The notes beneath the pieces were generated by a model, which searched no databases, had not been told where the DNA came from, and was given only the letters and a program-made list of their open reading frames with translations. Position numbers and translations under genes: made by a program. Below are positions 36,617 through 45,199 of a stretch of 64,000 nt of DNA, one piece after another. Numbering within the stretch: the first letter of the stretch is position 1; the number at the start of each line of letters is the position of its first letter. Source of the DNA: Pseudomonadota bacterium (GTDB lineage: Bacteria; Pseudomonadota; Alphaproteobacteria; Rhizobiales; Rhizobiaceae); NCBI GenBank assembly GCA_023451735.1, contig JAEXYH010000096.1, positions 62,001 to 126,000 on the forward strand, in the 5' to 3' direction.

Positions 36617-37333
36617 ATGGGTGAAATTCGGCAAACGGCGGTTCGGAATAATCTGCTGCGGCTTATGACGCCCGACAGCTTCTCGGCGATAGCCAACCGT
36701 TTGGAATTTCTCGCGTTACCTCGTGGTTTCGAGCTTTCCGAACCGCATGAAGAGGCGGACTACGCCTATTTCCCCGAAACCGGCATCGCATCGATCGTTG
36801 CCCGCTCACCGCAGGGGCAACATGCGGAGATCGGTATCTTCGGCCGTGACGGGATGACACCGGCTGCCGTGGTGCTCGATGCAGGTTCCGATCCGTTTTC
36901 GATTTTCATGCAGGTTCAGGGGGATGGTTACCGTATCCCGACCGCGATGCTGAAGCAGTTGCTTGATCAGGACGACGAGCTCAAAAGCCTTCTTGGGCGG
37001 TACGTGCAAGCGCTGGCGGTGCAGGGTGCGTTTACCTCGTTGTCGAATGCCGTCCACCATATTGACGAGCGTTTGGCGCGCTGGATCCTGATGTGTCATG
37101 ACCGCGCAGATGGCGACGAAATCAGCCTCACGCACGAATTTCTGTCGATCATGCTGGCTGTTCGTCGACCGAGCGTGACGACTGCCTTGCACCTGTTGGA
37201 AGGACGTAAGCTGATCTATTCCGAACGCGGTATGATCATCGTTCGGGATAGACAGGCGCTCGAGCAATTTGCAAGTGATGCCTATGGCGAGTCCGAACGG
37301 GAATATATTCGACTACTCGGCCCTTACTCCTGA
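36617..37333 (+). CDS. Crp/Fnr family transcriptional regulator (paralog 2)
   Basis: 238 residues with the same plan as the gene at 35337: sensor beta roll (FELSEPHEEADYAYFPETGIASIVA ... HAEIGIFGRDGMTP) and DNA-binding part (LTHEFLSIMLAVRRPSVTTALHLLEGRKLIYSERGMIIVRD). The second half is strikingly alike (SNAVHHIDERLARWILMCHDR versus SNAIHPVDERLARWILMCHDR), so the two arose by duplication. The recognition segment RRPSVTxALHxLE is identical at the conserved places, so they may bind similar DNA sites while sensing different signals. Confidence 0.9.
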   Translation: MGEIRQTAVRNNLLRLMTPDSFSAIANRLEFLALPRGFELSEPHEEADYAYFPETGIASIVARSPQGQHAEIGIFGRDGMTPAAVVLDAGSDPFSIFMQVQGDGYRIPTAMLKQLLDQDDELKSLLGRYVQALAVQGAFTSLSNAVHHIDERLARWILMCHDRADGDEISLTHEFLSIMLAVRRPSVTTALHLLEGRKLIYSERGMIIVRDRQALEQFASDAYGESEREYIRLLGPYS

Positions 37334-37342
37334 CCGTCGCCA

Positions 37343-37573
37343 TCACGCCGAGGCTCTTGGAAATAACACCGTACCGACGACCGCGCCCTCGGAATCTTGA
37401 ACCTCGAAGGCGGTTTCATTGGTTGAAAGGCCTTGCCTGATCCGATCGGCGCTTAATTCTCGCGCCGAAACAAGGGCTTCGTTAATTGCGGCTTCGTCGT
37501 TCATGAGTTCGCTGCCTTCCGGATCGTCGTAGCGATAGTCGGTCGACCGGATATGAAAATAGTATCTTGGCAT
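37343..37573 (-). CDS. DUF6894-type small protein
   Basis: 76 residues beginning MPRYYFHIRSTDYRYDDPEGSELMND, the hallmark of this small family abundant in rhizobia and methylobacteria, with the C-terminal VQDSEGAVVGTVLFP. Function unknown; relatives often occur in stress-induced sets. It is convergent with Crp paralog 2 (9-nt gap). ATG 37573 is used; an ATG three codons earlier is possible. No clear ribosome binding site. Confidence 0.8.
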   Translation of the reverse strand: MPRYYFHIRSTDYRYDDPEGSELMNDEAAINEALVSARELSADRIRQGLSTNETAFEVQDSEGAVVGTVLFPRASA

Positions 37574-37746
37574 AGCTTTCATCGTTTCATCTTGCTTACC
37601 ATACCAAGAGAAAGACGATCTGTTCCCTGATTAGTCCGCCGTATTTGCGATATTTACGGTCTGTACCGCAGCACGAACTGCATAGATATGGCAGGCCGCG
37701 GCTACGGCGCTCGTCCGATGCGATCCGAGCGCCGCAAGATGTCATG

Positions 37747-38982
37747 TCAGGCGCGCTCTTCCCAAAGCTGTGCCAGTTCCACGATCGTCTTGGCTGCCTT
37801 CTCCATATCCTGGCTACTGACCCATTCGATCGGCGAGTGAAAGGCGTGCCCACCAGCGAAGATGTTGGGGCAGGGAAGGCCCATGAAAGACAACCGTGCA
37901 CCGTCCGTGCCGCCGCGAATGCTGCCACGCACCGGCGACATGCCCGCCCTGCGGATCGCCTCGATGGCGTTCTCGACGATCTCCGGATGATGATCTAGAA
38001 CCTCCTTCATGTTGCGGTACTGTTCGGTGATCTTCAGCGTGTGCGACGAGCCGGGATAATCGGCCATCACTTCTGAGATGATCGTTTCGAGCAGTTTGGC
38101 CTTTCCCTTCAGGCCTTCGGTCCTGAAATCGCGCAGGATGAGGCCGATCTTTGCGCCTTCCATGGTGCCGGAGACCGACGTCGGATGGATGAACCCGTCG
38201 CGACCCTTGGTCGTTTCCGGCGTCATGTCCTTCGGCAGTCTGGCGATGATGTTGCCGGCGATGCGGATGGCGTTTTCCATCTTGCCATAGGCAAAGCCGG
38301 GATGGATGGCGACGCCCTTGATGAGGATTTCGGCGCTGTCGGCGGAAAAGGTCTCGTCCTCGATTGTGCCGGCCGTCTCGCCGTCGAGCGTGTAACCGAA
38401 ATCGGCGCCGAGCTTCGCGAGATCGACCTTGGCGACGCCGCGGGCGATTTCCTCGTCCGGGGTGAAGAGGATGCGGATCGTGCCGTGCTTGATGTCCGGA
38501 TTGGCGAGCAGGAATTCGGCTGCCGTCATGATTTCGGCAAGGCCTGCCTTGTCGTCCGCGCCGAGAAGCGTAGTGCCGTCGGAGGTGATGATATCGTTGC
38601 CGATCTGGTTCTTCAGTTCGGGATGCTCGCCGGTCTTGATGATGCGGCTCGGATCACCTGGAAGCGTGATGTCTCCGCCCTGATAGTTGGGGATCACCTG
38701 TGGCTTGACACCCGTGCCGGAGAAGTCCGGTGCCGTGTCCATATGGGCGCAGAAGCAGATAACCGGGACATTATTCTTGCCGGTATTGGAAGGGATCGTC
38801 GCATAGACGTAACCGTGTTCGTCGAGTTCGGCATCCTTGACGCCGATCGCCTGCAATTCACTGACAAGCAGCCTGCCGAGATCGAGCTGTTTTGCGGTGG
38901 AAGGCTGAGTGAGCGAAGAAGCGTCCGACTGGGTGTCGAGGACGACATAGCGGAGGAAACGGCTGGTTACGGTATCGGTCAT
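37747..38982 (-). CDS. pepT: Peptidase T (tripeptide aminopeptidase)
   Basis: 411 residues, the usual length. M20B zinc aminopeptidase that removes N-terminal residues from tripeptides in the cytosol. Metal and catalytic motifs: CFCAHMDTAPD (His, Asp), LLGADDKAGLAEIM (bridging Asp), LFTPDEEIARG (Glu-Glu), YTLDGETAG, IRGGTDGARLSFMGLPCPNIFAGG and a late HSPIEWV. Start MTDTVTSRFLRYV (38982) fits the family; the frame extends to a TTG at 39003. Monocistronic. Confidence 0.95.
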   Translation of the reverse strand: MTDTVTSRFLRYVVLDTQSDASSLTQPSTAKQLDLGRLLVSELQAIGVKDAELDEHGYVYATIPSNTGKNNVPVICFCAHMDTAPDFSGTGVKPQVIPNYQGGDITLPGDPSRIIKTGEHPELKNQIGNDIITSDGTTLLGADDKAGLAEIMTAAEFLLANPDIKHGTIRILFTPDEEIARGVAKVDLAKLGADFGYTLDGETAGTIEDETFSADSAEILIKGVAIHPGFAYGKMENAIRIAGNIIARLPKDMTPETTKGRDGFIHPTSVSGTMEGAKIGLILRDFRTEGLKGKAKLLETIISEVMADYPGSSHTLKITEQYRNMKEVLDHHPEIVENAIEAIRRAGMSPVRGSIRGGTDGARLSFMGLPCPNIFAGGHAFHSPIEWVSSQDMEKAAKTIVELAQLWEERA

Positions 38983-39131
38983 GATGACATCCGGATGGGA
39001 CAAACGATTTGGATGCGGCGACCATAGACCTCGGCGCCCGTGCCGTGAACCGCAATTTCTTGCATAAACGATGCCGGAAATGACAGATCCCGCCGAGGCG
39101 GGATCCTGAGTGTTTCATTTTAGTTGCGGGC

Positions 39132-40412
39132 TTATCGAAAGATGCCGGGCAACCAGAGCGACAAGGCGGGGATGTACGTCACCGCGAGAAGAACAAGAAG
39201 GCTGGCACCGAAGAAAGGCCAGATCGTGCGCATCGCTTCCCGGATCGATATGCCGCCCACCGCGCAACTGACGAAAAGCACGGTTCCGACTGGTGGGGTG
39301 TTCAGTCCGATGCCGGCATTGAGGATCATCACGACGCCGAAATGGACCGGGTCGATGCCGAAGGCTTTTACCACCGGAAGCAGGATCGGCGTTGCGATGA
39401 TGACCATCGGTGCCATGTCCATGAAGGTGCCAAGGACAAGTAGGATGATGTTGATCATCAGGAGCACGATGATCGGGTTATCCGAAATGGCGCTTATCGC
39501 TGCGATGATCAGTGTCTGGACCTGTAGGAATGCCATCAGCCAGCCGAAGGAAGCGGCGGTGCCGATGACCAGCAGCACCATGGCCGTGGTGCGGACAGCG
39601 CCCATCACGGCCTCGACGAAGCCCGCCCAATCCAGCTCCCGGTAGACGAGCATGGCGACGAGGAAGGCGTAGAGGACGGCGATGCACGAGCTTTCCGTCG
39701 CCGTGAAGACGCCGGACCGCACACCGCCGAAGATGATCGCGATAAGCAGGATGCCCGGGAGCGAGGCTGCCAGATAATAGCCGAGGCGGCGGAAGCCGGG
39801 GAAGGCGTCGGCCGGATAGCCGCGTTTGACGGCGACCCACCAGGCGGTGAACATCAGTGCTGCGGCGAGAAGCAGGCCGGGGATGATGCCGGCGGTGAAG
39901 AGATCGGCGACTGAAACGTTGCCACCAGCGGCGATCGAATAGAGGATCATGTTGTGTGAGGGCGGGATCATCAGGGCGATGATCGCGGCATTGGCCGTGA
40001 CGTTGACCGCATAATCCCGGTCGTAGCCGCGTTTGGCCATCTGCGGGATCATCAATCCGCCGACAGCGGAGGCATCGGCGACGGCCGAGCCGGAAATGCC
40101 GCCGAAGAGCGTCGAGGCGACGACATTGACCTGGCCGAGGCCGCCACGCATATGCCCGACCAGACCGGCCGCGAAGCGGATCAGTCTTGCGGCGATGCCG
40201 CCACGCACCATCAGATCGCCGGCGAAGATGAAGAACGGAATCGCCATCATGGCAAAGACGTTCATGCCGGAATTCAGCTGCTGGAAAACGACGATCGGCG
40301 GCAGGCCCAGATAGAGCACCGTCGCGAAAGACGCGATGCCGAGGCAGAAGGCGATCGGCATGCCGATGATCATCAGGAAGGTGAAGGAGGCGAAGAGGAT
40401 CGTATAAGCCAT
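39132..40412 (-). CDS. TRAP transporter large permease (DctM type), uronate/aldarate system
   Basis: 426 residues, ~12 membrane segments. DctM signatures: IGMPIAFCLGIASF, FFIFAGDLMVRGGIAARLIRFA, GGISGSAVADASAVGGLMIPQM, MIPPSHNMILYSIAAGG and the C-terminal GIGLNTPPVGTVLFV. Forms the Na+-driven core with the small subunit just upstream; stop and start overlap (TAATG at 40412). Last gene of the aldarate cluster, so the likely cargo is galactarate, glucarate or a uronate. Confidence 0.95.
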   Translation of the reverse strand: MAYTILFASFTFLMIIGMPIAFCLGIASFATVLYLGLPPIVVFQQLNSGMNVFAMMAIPFFIFAGDLMVRGGIAARLIRFAAGLVGHMRGGLGQVNVVASTLFGGISGSAVADASAVGGLMIPQMAKRGYDRDYAVNVTANAAIIALMIPPSHNMILYSIAAGGNVSVADLFTAGIIPGLLLAAALMFTAWWVAVKRGYPADAFPGFRRLGYYLAASLPGILLIAIIFGGVRSGVFTATESSCIAVLYAFLVAMLVYRELDWAGFVEAVMGAVRTTAMVLLVIGTAASFGWLMAFLQVQTLIIAAISAISDNPIIVLLMINIILLVLGTFMDMAPMVIIATPILLPVVKAFGIDPVHFGVVMILNAGIGLNTPPVGTVLFVSCAVGGISIREAMRTIWPFFGASLLVLLAVTYIPALSLWLPGIFR

Positions 40413-40933
40413 TACGCTGCCTCCTGGACAAGCACGTCGGCAGCGATTTCCTCACCGATCGCGACATCGATGAAACGTTCAAGGGCGAAGATCGCGATCA
40501 TCGCACCACCGGCGATCATCGGGAAAAAGTCGGTGCCGCCCGGCCAACCGAGGACCGGGATACGAGCGGACCATGTGCCGGCGGCAAGCAGGGTCGAATA
40601 ATAGGCCATGCCGATGCCGAAGAGCACGATCAGGCCGAGGCTCAGAAGGTCCATCGCCTTCTGAATGTTGGGCGGCATCATGTAACGGACGATGTCTAGG
40701 CCGAGATGGACGCTTTCGCGCACGCCGACGGCCGCGCCCAGCATGATGAACCAAGCCATCAGGTGGAGCGACAGAGGCTCCGACCATGCCGGGGAATCAT
40801 TCAGTACGTAGCGGCCGAAAATCTGCCAGCCGACGATCAGCGTCATGGCGATCATGCCGATACCGGCGATCCAGAGTGATAGGCGGCTTATCAGACCCAG
40901 GGCGGGTCTTATCGCCTGCATGAATTTTCGCAT
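40412..40933 (-). CDS. TRAP transporter small permease (DctQ type)
   Basis: 173 residues, four membrane helices: LSLWIAGIGMIAMTLIVGWQIFGRYVLN (with the family GRYVLNDSPAWSEPLSL), HLMAWFIMLGAAVGVRESVHLGLD, ALDLLSLGLIVLFGIGMAYYS-like, and FPMIAGGAMIAIFALERF. GAGGAGG precedes ATG 40933. The coupled large-permease gene follows with a 1-nt overlap. It is separated from the binding-protein gene by a 218-bp spacer that holds two strong hairpins. Confidence 0.93.
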   Translation of the reverse strand: MRKFMQAIRPALGLISRLSLWIAGIGMIAMTLIVGWQIFGRYVLNDSPAWSEPLSLHLMAWFIMLGAAVGVRESVHLGLDIVRYMMPPNIQKAMDLLSLGLIVLFGIGMAYYSTLLAAGTWSARIPVLGWPGGTDFFPMIAGGAMIAIFALERFIDVAIGEEIAADVLVQEAA

Positions 40934-41000
40934 TGTTCCGTTCCTCCTCGATCCGGCGCTTTCCCCGACGCCGGTTGCTGTTTCGGCTTTCATGCTGCTT

Positions 41001-41087
41001 TCTCGACGTCATCCTCGGGCTTGTCCCGAGGATCTAATCACGTCGAGAAATGCGAAACGGCAGTAGATGCTCGGGACAAGCCCGAGC
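41001..41087. repeat. Pair of palindromic elements between TRAP binding protein and permease genes (RIME-like)
   Basis: First unit: TCTCGACGT (41001-41009) with ACGTCGAGA (41040-41048) enclosing CCTCGGG-cttgt-CCCGAGG (41013-41031). Second unit: GCTCGGG-acaag-CCCGAGC (41069-41087), whose core is the reverse complement of the first core (CGGGCTTGTCCCG versus CGGGACAAGCCCG). Such CTCGGGCTTGTCCCGAG palindromes are common intergenic repeats in Rhizobiaceae. Confidence 0.8.
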
Positions 41088-41151
41088 ATGACGGATGGGG
41101 GCATTGGCGCCCCATCAGGGCCAACCTTGAGGTTTTCCCTATGCTTCGTCG

Positions 41152-42141
41152 CTATTGCACCGCCTGGATTTCTTCCAGCAGAGACTTCATCGAAGCGTCG
41201 GTAACGAACTTGTCGTAGACCGGCTTCATCGCGGCGGAGAACTCTTCCTTGTTGACGTTGATGACGTTGACGCCGCCGGCGCGGACCTTTTCTTCCGAGG
41301 TCTTTTCGCGGGCGGTCCACAGTTCGCGCATCTTGACGACTGAGTCCTTGGCTGCCTGGCGGACGATCTTCTGGTCGTCCGGAGTCAGCTTGTCCCAGGA
41401 GGCCTTGGACATGACGAGGATTTCCGGGTTCATCGAGTGCTGTGTCAGCGTGTAGTTCTTTGCCACTTCATAATGACGGGCAGACTCGTAGGACGGCCAG
41501 TTGTTTTCCGCGCCGTCGACAACACCGGTTTCCAGCGAGGAATAGACTTCGCCCATCGGCATCGGCGTCGGGTTGGCGCCGAAGGCCTGCATCATGGCAA
41601 TCCACAGGTCGGACTGCTGGACGCGGATCTTCAGGCCCTTGAGATCGGCGAGTTTTTCGACCGGCTTCTTGGTAGTATAGAAGGAGCGGGCGCCACTGTC
41701 ATAGTAGGCAAGGCCGATCAGGCCGTGCGGTTCGAAGGCGGCAAGGATCTTGTCGCCGATCGGGCCGTCAACGACCTTGTGCATGTGCTCGGTCGAGCGG
41801 AACAGGAAAGGCAGGCCGAGGACGACCGTTTCCGGGATCAGGTTGTTGAACGGCGCGGCATTGACACGGTTCAGGTCGATGACGCCGAAACGGGTCTGCT
41901 CGATCGTGTCCTTTTCGCCGCCGAGAACCGAGTTGTTCATCACCTGGATGGCGATGCGGCCGCCGGTGCGTTCCTTGACGAGGTCGCCCATATATTTGAC
42001 CGCGTCGACGGTCGGATAGCCATCCGGATGGATGTCGGCCGAGCGAAGCGTGACTTCCTGCGCATTTACGCCGGCCGGGATGGCCACCGTCGCAGCCAGG
42101 GCAAGCGTCAGCGCCAGCCCGAGAGCTTTCGTGATTTTCAT
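41152..42141 (-). CDS. TRAP transporter periplasmic binding protein (DctP type)
   Basis: 329 residues. Signal peptide MKITKALGLALTLALAATVAIPAGVNA-QEV. DctP fold: SADIHPDGYPTVDAVKYMGDLVKERTGGRI, LKGLKIRVQQSDLWIAMMQAFGANPTPMPMGEVYSSLETGVVDGAENNWPSYES; the Arg in IRVQ is the usual carboxylate-binding residue, so the ligand is an organic acid. GGAGGAGG precedes ATG 42141. It lies directly after the galactarolactone isomerase gene, which points to galactarate, glucarate or uronate as ligand. Confidence 0.95.
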   Translation of the reverse strand: MKITKALGLALTLALAATVAIPAGVNAQEVTLRSADIHPDGYPTVDAVKYMGDLVKERTGGRIAIQVMNNSVLGGEKDTIEQTRFGVIDLNRVNAAPFNNLIPETVVLGLPFLFRSTEHMHKVVDGPIGDKILAAFEPHGLIGLAYYDSGARSFYTTKKPVEKLADLKGLKIRVQQSDLWIAMMQAFGANPTPMPMGEVYSSLETGVVDGAENNWPSYESARHYEVAKNYTLTQHSMNPEILVMSKASWDKLTPDDQKIVRQAAKDSVVKMRELWTAREKTSEEKVRAGGVNVINVNKEEFSAAMKPVYDKFVTDASMKSLLEEIQAVQ

Positions 42142-42193
42142 GTTTTCCTCCTCCAAAGAAACCGGCACCTCCTCGTGCCGGTTGTTCAAAATA

Positions 42194-43075
42194 TCAACGC
42201 GTCGATGCACTCCATTCCTGCAGGCCAAAAAGCGTCTGCGGGTTCTCTATCAGAGCGAGATGCCGGGACCTCTCATCCGGCAGCCAGCCAAGCACGGTAT
42301 CGGTCAGTGCCGCGTCATCCGGATAATCCGCCTGTTCGCGGGCGAGATTGTGCGGCCAGTTGGTGCCCCAGACAATCCGTTCGGGAGCGTAGTCTGCGAT
42401 ATCGCGGGCGACAGCTGCGATATCCGTATAATCGGGGCCGCCGAGCTTCGATGACTCGTATGCTCCGGCGAACTTGAACCAGCAGTTTCCACCATCGAGC
42501 AGGCGCTTGAGGGCTGCGATCTCTTCGCTGTCGGGTTTAACACCGGAGAAGAACTTTCCGTGATGGTCAAAGACCCAGCGGGATTTCAGCTTGGCAAGCC
42601 TTGCTTCGTGCTCAAGGATGGTGCTGCCGTCGAACTGGACGGCGAGCATCCAGCCATGCGCGGCGGCTTTCGCATCGACCGTTTCTAGTTCCGAGAGGTC
42701 GACGGCACCGCCCGGCAAATCCATGATGCGGGCACCGACAATGCCGGTTTCGGCGAGGCGCGACATTTCGGCATCGCTCGTATTGCCGTCGATGATGCCG
42801 ACGCCGCGGGCGACATCGCCCATTATATCGAGGCAGGCGACAAGATTGGAATTGTCGCGCTGATGGGCATTGCCCTGGGTGATGATGACGCGATCGATGC
42901 CGAGCCATTGCATGAGTTGCCGGTACTGGTCGGGATCAGGCAGGGCACCGGCCGGAAGGCCCGGCCCGCCGGGCAGAGACGGATAGAGCGGCAAATACAT
43001 GTGCATCTGGGTATCAACCGCACCCTGCGGCAGCTTTATCTTCGGAGCTTTGCCGGACAGGGTGCGAACGAGCAT
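42194..43075 (-). CDS. gli: D-galactarolactone isomerase (amidohydrolase superfamily)
   Basis: 293 residues, a TIM-barrel amidohydrolase of the 2-pyrone-4,6-dicarboxylate lactonase-like group: VDTQMHMYLP near the N-terminus, VIITQGNAHQRDNSNLVACL, WVFDHHGKFF, VWGTNWPH and a C-terminal NPQTLFGL. In Agrobacterium the counterpart Gli interconverts D-galactaro-1,5- and 1,4-lactone made from galacturonate, feeding the cycloisomerase. It overlaps the gci stop by one base (TGATG). The HxH of hydrolytic amidohydrolases reads QMHM here, so a metal-independent isomerase is consistent. Identity rests on family and neighbours. Confidence 0.87.
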   Translation of the reverse strand: MLVRTLSGKAPKIKLPQGAVDTQMHMYLPLYPSLPGGPGLPAGALPDPDQYRQLMQWLGIDRVIITQGNAHQRDNSNLVACLDIMGDVARGVGIIDGNTSDAEMSRLAETGIVGARIMDLPGGAVDLSELETVDAKAAAHGWMLAVQFDGSTILEHEARLAKLKSRWVFDHHGKFFSGVKPDSEEIAALKRLLDGGNCWFKFAGAYESSKLGGPDYTDIAAVARDIADYAPERIVWGTNWPHNLAREQADYPDDAALTDTVLGWLPDERSRHLALIENPQTLFGLQEWSASTR

Positions 43076-44217
43076 CAGACGGCTCCCTCGGGCATCTTGA
43101 ATTCCTTCAGAGCATCGCGGTCGATCTCGATGCCGAGGCCGGGGCCGTCTGGGATTTTCACGATGCCACGGTTATGCTCAATGGGCGTTTTGACGATCGC
43201 CTGACGGAAAGGATTGTGAGTGCGGTCGAACTCCAGGATTGGTTCGATAGGATTGACGCGGACAGGGCTCGGCACCATTGCGGCCATGAACTGCAGGGCC
43301 GCCGCGATATGGATAGCGGTGCCCCAGACATGTGGCACAACACGGATGCCGTGAAGGGCTGCAAGATCGGCGACGCGCTTTGCCTCGGTAAAGCCGCCCA
43401 CACCGGCAAGATCCGGCTGGACGATATCGATGGCGCGGGTTTCGATCGGCTCGCGCATGCCCCAGCGCGTGTGCCAGGTTTCCCCACCTGCGACCGGTAT
43501 CGGCTGTTTGGCGCGAACTTCGCGATAGGCAGCGAGCTGTTCGGGCACGACGGGTTCCTCGAACCAGTCGATACCGTACTCCGCTGCGGCGTTGCCAAGG
43601 CGGATCGCCTCGACGGCGTCATAACCGTGGTTGGCGTCGATCATCAGCCGCATGTCGGGGCCTGCTGCTTCTCGGACGGCACGGATGACGCGCAGATCCT
43701 CTTCGACACCGAAACCGATCTTGATCTTTGTGGCGTGAAAACCTTCCGTCCGGTAGCGGGCGACGTCTTTCGCATTGTCTTCGACACGGTCTACACCGTC
43801 GCGCTTGAAACTGCCGGTGGCATAAGCGCGGATTTCCTCACGGAAACGCCCGCCGAGCAGGATGGAGACGGGCACGCCGAAATGCTTCCCCTTGATGTCC
43901 CAGAGCGCCATGTCGATGCCCGACAGCGCGGTAATCGTCAGACCGCGCTGGCCTTGGTCACGCAGGGCGTTATAGAGCTTCGCCCAGATCTTTTCTGTCT
44001 CGAGCGGGTTTTCGCCGATCAGCCAGTTTGCATAAGCCTGAACGACAGCCGCATTGGGACGGGCAGGGCCGAGGCATTCACCCCAGCCCACCGTGCCGTT
44101 GTCGCACTCGATCTCGACCAGAATATGAGCCCGGCGATCGAAGCGCATGGATGCGCTTTCGAAGGCCACATCGAGCCGGTGTTCGAGAAGATGAGTGCGA
44201 ACCGACGCTATTTTCAT
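43075..44217 (-). CDS. gci: D-galactarolactone cycloisomerase (enolase superfamily)
   Basis: 380 residues, mandelate racemase/muconate lactonizing type. Conserved elements: KIKIGFG (KxK base), MIDANHGYD, WFEEPVVPEQ and AGGETWHTR (three metal ligands Asp, Glu, Glu), and VVPHVWGTA (general acid/base His). In Agrobacterium, Gci converts D-galactaro-1,4-lactone and D-glucaro-1,4-lactone to the 3-deoxy-2-keto-hexarate. It starts 4 nt after kdgD and is coupled to gli, forming one transcript kdgD-gci-gli-TRAP. Confidence 0.9.
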   Translation of the reverse strand: MKIASVRTHLLEHRLDVAFESASMRFDRRAHILVEIECDNGTVGWGECLGPARPNAAVVQAYANWLIGENPLETEKIWAKLYNALRDQGQRGLTITALSGIDMALWDIKGKHFGVPVSILLGGRFREEIRAYATGSFKRDGVDRVEDNAKDVARYRTEGFHATKIKIGFGVEEDLRVIRAVREAAGPDMRLMIDANHGYDAVEAIRLGNAAAEYGIDWFEEPVVPEQLAAYREVRAKQPIPVAGGETWHTRWGMREPIETRAIDIVQPDLAGVGGFTEAKRVADLAALHGIRVVPHVWGTAIHIAAALQFMAAMVPSPVRVNPIEPILEFDRTHNPFRQAIVKTPIEHNRGIVKIPDGPGLGIEIDRDALKEFKMPEGAV

Positions 44218-44221
44218 GGGC

Positions 44222-45127
44222 TTACCTTTTGTGGGTGCCGATAAGCTTGAGGAGCATCTGCTCCTCTTCTGCCGTCAGGTCATCCAGCGGCGGACGGACC
44301 TTGCCGGCATCAAAGCCCTGAAGGCGCACGCCGGCCTTGATGGCGGCAACGGCATATCCCTTGCGGCGGGCGCGCAACTCCATGAACGGATAGAAGAATT
44401 CCGTCAGGATTTCTTCGCAGCGGGCGCGGTTGCCGGCGCGAAGTGCCTTGTAGAACTCGACCGCGAGGCCGGGCACGAAGTTGAAGACGGCGGACGAATA
44501 GGTGGTGAAGCCGGCGCCGAGATAAGCTTCGGCAAAAAGTTCGGCCGTTGGCATGCCGCCGAGATACATCAGGCGGTCGCCCATGGTTGCAGTGACCTGA
44601 CGGACGAGGCCGATATCACCGGTGCCGTCCTTGAAGCCGATCAGGTTCGGGCATTCGTCGCAAAGACGCTTCAGCGTGTCGACCTGCAGAACCGAGTTGT
44701 CGCGGTTATAGACCATGACGCCGATGCCGACCGACTGGCAGATTTTCTTGACGTGCTGGTAAAGGCCTTCCTGAGGCGCATCGATCAGGTAATGCGGCAG
44801 CAGAAGAATGCCGTCCGCGCCTGCCTTTTCAACCGCTTTGGCCATATCGACGCCAACGCGAGTGCCGAAACCGCAACCGGAGACGATTGCGGTGTTGCCC
44901 GAGGCTTCCTTGGCGGATTTTACAATCGTGGGGACTTCATCGGGCGAAAGCGAGAAGAACTCGCCAGTACCGCCGGCAGCAAACAGGACCGGCGCTTCGA
45001 AGCCGGACAGCCATTCGATATGGCGCTGATAACTATCCTGTTTGAATTCACCCTGGTCATCAAAATGGGTAACAGGAAAGGACAACAGGCCAGCGCCGAG
45101 CGCTGCCTTGATTTCTTCAGGCGTCAT
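44222..45127 (-). CDS. kdgD: 5-dehydro-4-deoxyglucarate dehydratase
   Basis: 301 residues, DHDPS/NAL-type class I aldolase family. The Schiff-base Lys is in LIGFKDGTGD, the catalytic Tyr in VMVYNRDN, and the substrate loop is FAAGGTGEFFSLS. KdgD dehydrates and decarboxylates 5-keto-4-deoxy-glucarate to 2,5-dioxopentanoate, which a semialdehyde dehydrogenase (not in this window) turns into 2-oxoglutarate. Start MTPEEIK (45127) with AGAGGAAA upstream. First catabolic gene after the GntR regulator; the 72-bp gap between them carries a candidate operator. Confidence 0.93.
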   Translation of the reverse strand: MTPEEIKAALGAGLLSFPVTHFDDQGEFKQDSYQRHIEWLSGFEAPVLFAAGGTGEFFSLSPDEVPTIVKSAKEASGNTAIVSGCGFGTRVGVDMAKAVEKAGADGILLLPHYLIDAPQEGLYQHVKKICQSVGIGVMVYNRDNSVLQVDTLKRLCDECPNLIGFKDGTGDIGLVRQVTATMGDRLMYLGGMPTAELFAEAYLGAGFTTYSSAVFNFVPGLAVEFYKALRAGNRARCEEILTEFFYPFMELRARRKGYAVAAIKAGVRLQGFDAGKVRPPLDDLTAEEEQMLLKLIGTHKR

Positions 45128-45164
45128 AATGGAATTTCCTCTTGAACGTCTCCTCCAGACAAAC

Positions 45165-45175
45165 TTGTCGTACAT
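45165..45175. promoter_or_regulatory. Candidate FadR/GntR-type operator upstream of kdgD
   Basis: TTGTCGTACAT (45165-45175) holds the dyad TGT-N3-ACA and fits TnGTnnnACnW, close to the general FadR-subfamily pattern TnGTnnnACnA. It lies 38 nt before the kdgD start, between the gntR stop and kdgD. A second dyad, GATGTC-N12-GACATC (45188-45211), overlaps the gntR 3' end. Confidence 0.4.
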
Positions 45176-45199
45176 ATTTGGAGGGTTGATGTCAATAAG

